DNA from: Ectopseudomonas composti
Lineage (GTDB): Bacteria; Pseudomonadota; Gammaproteobacteria; Pseudomonadales; Pseudomonadaceae
Direction: 5' to 3'
DNA length: 5,621 bases
Assembly: GCA_946886245.1 (NCBI GenBank)
Contig: CAMPIF010000319.1
Span: 1 to 5,621 of the forward strand
Shown here: positions 1-5,621 of the stretch, piece after piece
How the letters are laid out: every line of letters begins with the position of its first letter
Position numbering within the stretch: position 1 is the first letter of the stretch
Notes under the pieces: generated by a model
What the model saw: only the letters and a program-made list of their open reading frames with translations
Database searches by the model: none
What the model was told of the DNA's origin: nothing
Made by a program: the position numbers and the translations under genes

Positions 1-339
1 GCGCAGGGTGCTTTTCAGCAGATAAGCCTGCGCGCCCGCCTGGATCGCATGCAGCGCACGCACGTCACCGCGATAGGTGGTGAGGATGGCAATGCGTGCA
101 TCCGGGCATTCGCCGCGAATCGCCAGGATGCTGTCGATGCCGTTCATGCGCGGCATCTGCAGGTCCATCAGGGTGACGTCGGGCCGTAGCTGGCGAAAGC
201 ATTCCAGTGCCTCACGACCATCGCTGGCTTCGCCGACCAGATCGATATCCGCCTGCCCGGCCAGCACGGCAGCGATGCCCTCGCGCAGCAGAGGGTGGTC
301 GTCGGCGACCAGCACGCGGATGGGGGTGGCAGCGGTCAT
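1..339 (-). CDS. NarL/LuxR-family response regulator, receiver domain (3' end of gene cut by window edge)
   Basis: This is the cytoplasmic response regulator partner of the adjacent kinase, expected to bind DNA once phosphorylated. The 113 visible residues make up almost a whole receiver domain. D13-D14 form the acidic pocket (VADDHPLLREG), D59 is the phosphoacceptor (LMDLQMP), T87-T88 is the switch Thr position and K109 is the conserved Lys (YLLKS). The TTYRGDVRAL and GAQAYLLKSTLR segments are typical of NarL/FixJ-type regulators, so a C-terminal LuxR helix-turn-helix is expected beyond the left edge, but it is not in the window. The ATG at 339-337 is well supported: it overlaps the kinase stop codon as ATGA and has an AGGAG ribosome binding site 9 bases upstream. 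The receiver looks intact. The receiver and family assignment is firm; the target genes are unknown. Confidence 0.95.
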   Translation of the reverse strand, partial: MTAATPIRVLVADDHPLLREGIAAVLAGQADIDLVGEASDGREALECFRQLRPDVTLMDLQMPRMNGIDSILAIRGECPDARIAILTTYRGDVRALHAIQAGAQAYLLKSTLR

Positions 340-3300
340 GACTGCGAGCTCCTGTTCAATCGTTTCCAGTTTAGCCAGCGCCGCGCGCGAGGGGGCGACG
401 GGCGATAGGCCAATGGTCCGGCCAGGGTCACTCGTACCTGGCAGCCGTGGCCTGGGGTACTGTCGATGTTCAGGGTGCCGCCAATCTTGGCGGCGCGTTC
501 GTACATGCCTGTAAGGCCCCAGTGATCGACCGGCTCCGCGCCCTGCAGGTACTCGGCCAGCAGGCCGCGGCCATCGTCGCTCACGCACAATGACAACTGT
601 CGGGGTTGGTAATCCAGCTGCACGCACACGTGGCGCGCCCTGGCATGACGGAAGGCATTGCTGACCGCCTCGCGTGCGAGTTGGCTGAGTTCGTCATGCA
701 CCACCGGGTGGAGGGCGCAGGGCGTGCCTGCGATCTCGACCCGATACTCGGTGTCGGCATGTTCGTGCAATTGATCGAGCTCTTGCAGCGTCTGCGGCAA
801 GTCGTTCGACGCCTCCTCGGCGTGGCGCAGGTTGCGCACCCGATCACGACCTTCGGCGATGACCTGATCGGCACGATCCAGGGCATTCTCAAGCTTGCCT
901 CGCACCGCTTGATCGGCTGGCAGACTGTCTGCCGCAGCCTGCACGTGGAGCATCAGCCCCTGCACGCCCTGCAGCAAGGTGTCGTGCAGTTCGCGGGCGA
1001 TGCGCTCGCGTTCGTCGTGGCGTTCTTCCAGGCGTGTGCGCAGGCGTTCGGCCGCGCGCTGCATGTTATTGCGATAGAGCAGGTGCAGGGTCAGCAGCAC
1101 GACCAGTGCCATGGCCAGGATGAACAGCGGATGGTGGTAGAACACCTGCCCGATGCTGAACCTGAGTTCGGCATCCTGCTCGCTGGCCACGCCATTTTGA
1201 TTGAGCGCTCGTACGCGAAAGCGATAGTCGCCGGCCGGCAGGCCGGTATAGGTCGCCTCGCGCTGACGTCCGGCGGAATGCCATTCGCTGTCGAAGCCAT
1301 CGAGACGGTAGAGAAAATGCAGCCCCTCGGGCGCAGACAGGCTCAGGGCACCGTAGTGAATGACCAGGCGTTTGCTGTCTGCGGGCAGGATTGGCGGCGT
1401 TTGCAAGGAGATGGTCGCACCGTCAGCCAGTAACGATTCGATACGCACCCTGGGCGGCTTGTTGCTATGCATCGCCCTGTCCGGGCTCAAACCGGCCACG
1501 CCGTTGCGGGTGACGAACCACAGGCGACCATCGCTGCTGCGCACGGCCGTTGGCAGCGCGAGCACCTGGTGCGGGTCGTTGGCGAGCCCGCCTTGCAGAT
1601 CGTAGGTACGGTAACGGATATGGTACTTGGGATCGTTCAGGGCCTTTTCGATTTCTGCGGCCGGTAACTGGAAGACGCCACCTTTGCCTTGCAGCCAGAG
1701 GTCTTCGCCTTGAGGGCCGGTAACCGGGATGATCGCGTAGAGATTGTCGAACAGGCCACTCTCGCTCAGCGGCAGATGCTGGAAACGCTTGCCATCGAAG
1801 CGCGCCAGGCCGTGTTGGCCACCGAACCAGCTGTGGCCCTGCAAATGAGCCATCGCCGTCACGTGGCCAATATCCAGCCCGTCGGCGCTGCCCCAGTGGC
1901 GTTCGCCCTGATCGTCATGGCTGACGATCAGGTTGTTGCGATAGCCGAACCAGCGCCTGCCATCAGGGGCGAGGGCGGAGCTCACCGGCATCAGTTGCGC
2001 CGGGTCCTTGCTGGGGGCGGGAAGCCGTCGCCAGTTGCCATCGCGCAGCACGTAGAGACCCTGACGGTTGAGCGAGAGCCAGAGCGCGCCTTTAGCGTCG
2101 ATCAACAGGGTGCGCACCGAGGAATCCAGATCACGCTCGATCGGCAGGGCGGAGACTTTTTCCAGCTGCTTGCCCGTGCTGCGCCAGATACCCTCGGAGC
2201 CGGCCAGCCAGACGGAACCGCCAGGGTCCTTGCTGATCGCGCTGATCGGTGTACGCAGCGGCAGCTCATGCAAACCCTGTTCATCCAGGCGCATGAGCGG
2301 CAGGTTGCTGCTGGCGGCCCAGAGATTGCCGGCGTCATCGGCGGCAATCGCCAGGTTGTTCGCCTCGGGCGGAAAGCCGGCAGGGCGCAGAGGGCGTTCG
2401 CGCAGCCGATCCAGCCCGTTCTGTGTGCCGACCCACAGGCTGTCTTCGCTGTCTTCGAGCAGCGGCCAGGCGAAGTCGGAACTCAGACCATCACGTGAAG
2501 AAAGCCGCTCGATATCATCGAAGCGGCCACGGCCATGTTCGTTGGGTTTGGCCACGTGCAGCAGGCCGCCGCCGGCGGTGCTCAGCCAGAGGCAGCCGTG
2601 CTGGTCGAACAACATGGCGTTGGCTGCCTCGCCGAGTGCGATGCGGGTCGCCTGCAGGTGCGGCTGATCGATCCTTACTCGCAGCAGACTCTCGCGGTCG
2701 CGCTCGATCAGCCACAGTGCACCGTCAGCGGCTTGCGCCATCTGACGCGTACGTTGGCTGCGAACGCCGGTGTCGTGCAGTTTCTGGGCCCCGGGTGGCA
2801 GGACATAAAGGCGCTGTTCATCGGCCACCCAGAGACGGTCACTGCTGTCGACGAAGACGCTGTAGGCATTCTCGCCGATAAAACCTTCTGCGATACCCAG
2901 TTGCTGCCAGCGCTTGCCGTCGAAACGCATCAGGCCGTCGTTGGCTGCAGCCCAGACGCTGCCGTCTGCTGTCTGGGCCAGGGCGTAGATGACCCCTCGG
3001 GCCAGATCGAAGCTGCCGGGACGTTCCTCCGCCGATGCGATCAGGTGAACGCCGCCGTTGCGCAAGCCGACCCAAAGCCCGGCGTCGCTGGCCAACAGGC
3101 TGGATACGATACCCAGTTCATGGCCACCAGGCGTGCGATATCGGGTGAACTCGAAACCGTCGAAACGATACAGGGAGTCGTGAGTGCCCAGCCACAGGTA
3201 ACCGTCCCGGGCTTCGGCCAATGCGCCGATCTGGCTGGGGCTGTTGTCGTTGAGCGTCCAGCGCCGATGCTCCAGCTGCTGCTGCAGAGCGCTTCTGTCG

Positions 3301-3428
3301 GCCAGCGCGGCAACGCTGAAAAACACCAGGCAGAGCAGGCCTGCCATGACGCCGAGGCGAGCTTGTGGGGTATGTGCTTTAAAAACGTCCAACTTGGTTC
3401 TGAACCCATTCGATGCTGTAGTCGGCAA
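336..3428 (-). CDS. Large periplasmic-sensing histidine kinase: two seven-bladed propellers, Y_Y_Y domain, HisKA_3, HATPase_c
   Basis: This is an inner-membrane sensor kinase expected to bind a periplasmic ligand and phosphorylate the regulator encoded next to it. Numbering is from the TTG at 3428 (1030 aa). Residues about 28-43 are a hydrophobic signal segment ending ALA-D. Residues about 58-655 hold fourteen Reg_prop-like blades, each with a Trp near the strand motif (W79, 119, 159, 200, 239, 281, 332, 370, 407, 450, 493, 534, 578, 637), which fits two seven-bladed propellers. A Y_Y_Y domain follows (about 690-760; Y707, W716, Y727, LPAGDYRFRVRA), then a membrane helix (about 767-785) with no HAMP. 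HisKA_3 carries H815 in ARELHDTLLQG. HATPase_c shows E920 and N924, DDGRG (951-955), HWGLTGMYERA (969-979) and PGHG. No key residue is missing. A basic tail follows residue 1004. The start is uncertain: TTG 3428 has a GGAG 4 bases upstream and overlaps the hydrolase gene by 50 bases. ATG 3347 avoids the overlap but has no clear ribosome binding site and leaves the signal peptide without basic residues. The ligand is unknown; the architecture is known from sensors of carbohydrate or other polymer breakdown products. Confidence 0.93.
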   Translation of the reverse strand: MPTTASNGFRTKLDVFKAHTPQARLGVMAGLLCLVFFSVAALADRSALQQQLEHRRWTLNDNSPSQIGALAEARDGYLWLGTHDSLYRFDGFEFTRYRTPGGHELGIVSSLLASDAGLWVGLRNGGVHLIASAEERPGSFDLARGVIYALAQTADGSVWAAANDGLMRFDGKRWQQLGIAEGFIGENAYSVFVDSSDRLWVADEQRLYVLPPGAQKLHDTGVRSQRTRQMAQAADGALWLIERDRESLLRVRIDQPHLQATRIALGEAANAMLFDQHGCLWLSTAGGGLLHVAKPNEHGRGRFDDIERLSSRDGLSSDFAWPLLEDSEDSLWVGTQNGLDRLRERPLRPAGFPPEANNLAIAADDAGNLWAASSNLPLMRLDEQGLHELPLRTPISAISKDPGGSVWLAGSEGIWRSTGKQLEKVSALPIERDLDSSVRTLLIDAKGALWLSLNRQGLYVLRDGNWRRLPAPSKDPAQLMPVSSALAPDGRRWFGYRNNLIVSHDDQGERHWGSADGLDIGHVTAMAHLQGHSWFGGQHGLARFDGKRFQHLPLSESGLFDNLYAIIPVTGPQGEDLWLQGKGGVFQLPAAEIEKALNDPKYHIRYRTYDLQGGLANDPHQVLALPTAVRSSDGRLWFVTRNGVAGLSPDRAMHSNKPPRVRIESLLADGATISLQTPPILPADSKRLVIHYGALSLSAPEGLHFLYRLDGFDSEWHSAGRQREATYTGLPAGDYRFRVRALNQNGVASEQDAELRFSIGQVFYHHPLFILAMALVVLLTLHLLYRNNMQRAAERLRTRLEERHDERERIARELHDTLLQGVQGLMLHVQAAADSLPADQAVRGKLENALDRADQVIAEGRDRVRNLRHAEEASNDLPQTLQELDQLHEHADTEYRVEIAGTPCALHPVVHDELSQLAREAVSNAFRHARARHVCVQLDYQPRQLSLCVSDDGRGLLAEYLQGAEPVDHWGLTGMYERAAKIGGTLNIDSTPGHGCQVRVTLAGPLAYRPSPPRARRWLNWKRLNRSSQS
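349..353 (-). promoter_or_regulatory. Ribosome binding site for the response regulator
   Basis: On the minus strand an AGGAG lies 9 bases before the ATG at 339-337, inside the last codons of the kinase gene. It fixes the regulator start. Together with the ATGA stop/start overlap it suggests that translation of the regulator is coupled to that of the kinase while retaining independent initiation. Confidence 0.75.
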
Positions 3429-4116
3429 TTCTCTCCCAACCGGGTTCGGCGATCAGCCAGTGGCTGTAGCCGGGGAACTGCTTGAAGCTGGTGATGGCTG
3501 ACGAGTCTCGGTGGCGACGATAGAGGGCGGCCACTACGCTGGCGCGAACGATGTGGGAATTGCCTGCTGCCAGCAACAGCAGAGGCGCACGTTCGCCGTT
3601 GGCGAAGTCGACGGTGCTACCGATGCCCAGCGCAGCCTCGACGAACACCCGGCTGGGCGCCGGAACGATGTGGCGCACATAGGCGGCGTTTTGCTCTGCA
3701 GGTGTCAGCGTCTGCGCCATATTGCGCGCGAAATACTGCGGTGTCATGTACAGCAGGTCACGCCAACCCACCCAGGGCAACAGCCATGGCCAGGTGCTAT
3801 GCAATCCCAGCAAACCGGCGCGTGGCGCCAGTGGAGCGATGGCGATACCGGCCTGGCCCAGGCCGCGGTCGAGCAGCAATTGCACCAGCAGACCACCGAG
3901 GTCATGGCCAATCAGCAGCGGCGGCTGCTCCAGCTTGCGTACCAGCGTTTCGTAATGGGCCAGGAGGGTGCTGATGCCGGGTTGTCGACCCTCAGTGCTA
4001 ACCGGCCAGGGCGGCGCCGTGCAGCGATAACCGCAGGCGCTGAAACGCCTCTGAAATGGTTCCCAGATCGCTGGCGTGAGCCAGATGCCGTGGATGAACA
4101 GGGCATGACGAGGCAT
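3379..4116 (-). CDS. Alpha/beta hydrolase with Asp at the nucleophile position
   Basis: This is a 245-residue single-domain alpha/beta-hydrolase, probably cytoplasmic since no signal peptide is seen. The fold is supported by the N-terminal strand and oxyanion loop LFIHGIWL (6-13), the nucleophile elbow LLIGHDLGGLLVQ (67-79), a lid region (about 96-165), the strand and acid loop PLLLLAAGNSHIV (178-190), and the C-terminal His loop FPGYSHWL (214-221) with H219. The ending, PGWERIADYSIEWV, also fits the family. The elbow has Asp (D72) where esterases and lipases have Ser. Asp nucleophiles are known in haloalkane dehalogenases and epoxide hydrolases of this superfamily. The acid position after strand 7, commonly Asp in a G-x-D-H loop, reads Ser (S187), so the acid must come from elsewhere or the enzyme is altered. 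The ATG at 4116 lies 44 bases after the exporter stop and has only a weak AGG upstream. Fold: firm. Substrate: unknown. Confidence 0.9.
   Translation of the reverse strand: MPRHALFIHGIWLTPAIWEPFQRRFSACGYRCTAPPWPVSTEGRQPGISTLLAHYETLVRKLEQPPLLIGHDLGGLLVQLLLDRGLGQAGIAIAPLAPRAGLLGLHSTWPWLLPWVGWRDLLYMTPQYFARNMAQTLTPAEQNAAYVRHIVPAPSRVFVEAALGIGSTVDFANGERAPLLLLAAGNSHIVRASVVAALYRRHRDSSAITSFKQFPGYSHWLIAEPGWERIADYSIEWVQNQVGRF
3433..3437 (-). promoter_or_regulatory. Possible ribosome binding site for a TTG start of the kinase
   Basis: A minus-strand GGGAG lies 4 bases before the TTG at 3428-3426, within the hydrolase coding region. It is the best Shine-Dalgarno-like match near any candidate kinase start, although the spacing is short. 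The competing ATG at 3347-3345 is preceded by CTCGGCGTC with no purine-rich stretch. This is weak but relevant evidence for the longer protein. Confidence 0.4.
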
Positions 4117-4136
4117 GCTGCACTCAACCTGTCACG

Positions 4137-4166
4137 CCCTGATTCGGGCAGTTGCCGTCGTCAGGG
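4137..4166 (-). other. Possible stem-loop spanning the exporter stop and the following spacer
   Basis: CCCTGA at 4137-4142 and TCAGGG at 4161-4166 are perfect 6-base inverted arms around an 18-base loop, which itself can form a short CGG/CCG inner stem. One arm contains the TGA stop codon of the exporter gene. No T-run follows on the minus strand, so it does not look like an intrinsic terminator. It could be a chance palindrome or a weak RNA structure between cotranscribed genes. Confidence 0.25.
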
Positions 4167-5621
4167 GGTGGCATGGGGCGCATCCTTGGCCGGCATCAGA
4201 AAGTGCTCGATGTGCACGGGCACGTCCGGGTTCTGGAAATGCCTGGCCGCCGCCTCGATGCGTTGCTCGGCGCGCGTCACCCGGCCGTGATGGCGCAGGT
4301 GTTCGAGCCAGGACTCGTCAAAGAAGAACTCCTGCCAGTGGCGAGGATTCTCGCTGTTCTGCACCAGCCCCCAGGAGAACGCGCCGTTGCGTCTGCGCAT
4401 GCGAGCGACCTCGGCCATCGCCTGGCGGAAGTCGGCTGCATGCTCCGCTGCGATGTCGTACTGCAGCGTGACCATGACCGGGCCGCGCTCCAGATCGGCT
4501 TGGTCAGCCAGAATCGGCGCTGGCCAATGCAGCGACGGGGCGAGGTCTTCGCTTTCGGTAACCGGCAGCGGGAAATGCAGCGTCAGCGACAAGCCCAGCA
4601 CCAGGCAACCAGCGGCGGCGAACAGGGCGACCGGAATCGACGCCTGGCTGGCGACATAGCCCCAGAGTGCACCGCCAGCGGCCATGCTGCCGAAGAACAC
4701 CAGGATATACACCGACAATGCGCGGGCTCGCACCCAGTCCGGCACCGAAGTCTGCGCACTGACCTGCAGGCTCGACAGCACGGCGATCCACGCCGCACCG
4801 CTGAGCAGCATCACCGGCAGCAGCACGGCGAAATCTCGCACCCAGGCCAGGGCCAGCAACACCAGTGCGTAGAGCAGGCTGGCCGCGGCCACCAGCGTGT
4901 TGGAGCTGATGCGCTCACGCAGTTTGGGCAGCAGCATGGCGCCGAGCACTGCGCCGATACCGACGCTACCCAGCAGCAGGCCAAAGTCACTGGCACTGCC
5001 TTGCAATTCACCACGTACGATCAACGGCAGCAGCGACATGCCGGCGCTGGCACCGACGAAGAACGCTGCGGCGCGGACCAGTACGGCCTGTAGTGGTCGC
5101 GATGCGCGGCTGTAGCGCCAGCCGGCACGCATGGCGCCGAGCAGGCGTTCGGCCGGGAAGGCAGCGACCTGGCGCTCACGCTTCCAGGTCAGCAGCACCG
5201 CCATCACCGCGAAGAACGACAGGGCGTTGAGGGCGAAGGTCGCCCAGGGGCCGCTGAGGCTGACCAGTACCCCGGCGATGGCCGGGCCGAGTGCGCGGGC
5301 CACGTTGATGCCGAGGCTCGACAGGGCGATGGCCGAGGGCAGGTCGCGCTTGCTCACCAGCTCTGGGGTCAGCGCCGACCAGGCCGGCATCATCAGCGCG
5401 GTACCGACACCCATGGCCAGGGTCAGGCTGAGCAGCAGCCAGACCGTGGTCAGGCCGAGTAGCGTCAGGATGGCCAGCAGCGTTGCCACTGCCGCCATCC
5501 ACAATTGCACGCCGAGCAGGTAGCGACGCTTGTCGACGATGTCGGCCATGGCCCCGGCCGGCAGCGCCAGAAGGAACATCGGCGCGGAGCCGGCGACCTG
5601 GACCAGTGCCACGTGCATGGG
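4161..5621 (-). CDS. MFS_3-type (EntS-like) exporter with soluble C-terminal domain, N-terminus cut by window edge
   Basis: This is an inner-membrane major-facilitator transporter, presumably a proton-driven exporter; the substrate is unknown. The frame stays open to the right edge (the codon before the first in-window ATG is CCC). The visible start PMHVALVQVAGSAPMFLLALP matches the second helix of this family, so roughly 45-50 residues, including helix 1, lie outside. The in-window ATG at 5618 is therefore not the start. Counting from that Met, motif A reads AGAMADIVDKRR (21-32), followed by about ten more hydrophobic helices to about residue 339. The VSKRDLPSAIALSSLGINVARALGP-like loop (88-112) is typical of MFS_3 (DUF894) proteins. 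Residues about 380-475 form a soluble tail with MRRRNGAFSWGL, FFFDESWLEHLRHHGRVT and a final VHIEHFLMP strand, the ABM-like domain that many MFS_3 proteins carry. The TGA stop is at 4163-4161. The hydrolase gene follows after 44 bases, suggesting a shared transcript. The family is firm; a drug or siderophore export role is only inference. Confidence 0.93.
   Translation of the reverse strand, partial: PMHVALVQVAGSAPMFLLALPAGAMADIVDKRRYLLGVQLWMAAVATLLAILTLLGLTTVWLLLSLTLAMGVGTALMMPAWSALTPELVSKRDLPSAIALSSLGINVARALGPAIAGVLVSLSGPWATFALNALSFFAVMAVLLTWKRERQVAAFPAERLLGAMRAGWRYSRASRPLQAVLVRAAAFFVGASAGMSLLPLIVRGELQGSASDFGLLLGSVGIGAVLGAMLLPKLRERISSNTLVAAASLLYALVLLALAWVRDFAVLLPVMLLSGAAWIAVLSSLQVSAQTSVPDWVRARALSVYILVFFGSMAAGGALWGYVASQASIPVALFAAAGCLVLGLSLTLHFPLPVTESEDLAPSLHWPAPILADQADLERGPVMVTLQYDIAAEHAADFRQAMAEVARMRRRNGAFSWGLVQNSENPRHWQEFFFDESWLEHLRHHGRVTRAEQRIEAAARHFQNPDVPVHIEHFLMPAKDAPHATP

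Noticed and set aside
606..1433. Long plus-strand reading frame of 275 codons
   Set aside because: It lies fully antisense to the kinase gene, whose domains are unmistakable. The predicted protein is rich in Gln/His/Val with no recognisable motif, as expected of an antisense frame in GC-rich DNA.
1689..2498. Plus-strand reading frame of 269 codons
   Set aside because: Antisense to the propeller region of the kinase, with no recognisable domain and no clear ribosome binding site; treated as a shadow frame.
3296..3348. Lipoprotein signal on the kinase (Cys in LLCLVF)
   Set aside because: The residues before the Cys do not form a lipobox, and the Cys sits in the middle of the hydrophobic segment; a signal peptidase I site after ALA fits better.
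336..3428. Kinase as a hybrid sensor with its own receiver and AraC-type output as in Bacteroidetes
   Set aside because: The protein ends shortly after HATPase_c; the receiver is encoded by the separate downstream gene.
2535..3485. Plus-strand reading frame of 316 codons
   Set aside because: Antisense to the kinase and to the hydrolase 3' end. Its length reflects few stop codons opposite GC-rich coding DNA.
4117..4160. Promoter or intrinsic terminator between exporter and hydrolase
   Set aside because: The spacer is only 44 bases, has no convincing -35/-10 pair and no T-run after the inverted repeat.
3511..4290. Plus-strand reading frame of 259 codons
   Set aside because: Antisense to the hydrolase and the exporter tail and crosses the spacer between them; the protein is low-complexity and unlike any family I know.
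4152..5093. Plus-strand reading frame of 313 codons
   Set aside because: Antisense to the exporter; composition (many Gln, His, Arg) is that of reversed membrane-helix codons, not of a real protein.
5616..5618. ATG as the true start of the exporter
   Set aside because: It falls inside the second membrane helix of the family, and the frame remains open to the window edge, so the real start lies outside.

Overview
The window is a compact, GC-rich (roughly 60-65% by eye) bacterial segment in which every supportable gene lies on the minus strand. The only gap between genes is 44 bases. Protein style and codon use suggest a gammaproteobacterium, most likely Pseudomonas or a relative; this is an inference from family resemblance, and no marker gene is present.

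Read in the direction of transcription (right to left), the layout is: (1) a major-facilitator exporter of the MFS_3 type with an extra soluble C-terminal domain, its N-terminus cut by the right edge (4161-5621); (2) a small alpha/beta hydrolase (3379-4116) starting 44 bases after the exporter stop; (3) a very large periplasmic-sensing histidine kinase (336-3428) built from a signal peptide, fourteen beta-propeller blades, a Y_Y_Y domain, one membrane span, and HisKA_3 and HATPase_c domains, whose most likely TTG start lies inside the 3' end of the hydrolase gene; (4) a NarL/LuxR-type response regulator (1-339), cut by the left edge after its receiver domain and joined to the kinase by a 4-base ATGA overlap.

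Kinase and regulator form a clear two-component pair. The sensor resembles the periplasmic half of the hybrid two-component sensors known from Bacteroidetes, but here it is coupled to a separate NarL-type regulator. The tight packing suggests that exporter, hydrolase, kinase and regulator may share a transcript. One hypothesis is that the system senses a periplasmic ligand and controls export and/or hydrolysis of a related compound. The ligand, the regulon and the hydrolase substrate cannot be read from the sequence.

The most unusual detail is in the hydrolase. The nucleophile-elbow position, normally Ser, is Asp (GHDLGG), while the usual acid position appears to be Ser (GNSH). No RNA genes, mobile elements, CRISPR arrays or convincing terminators were seen. 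The long plus-strand reading frames are interpreted as antisense shadows of the minus-strand genes.
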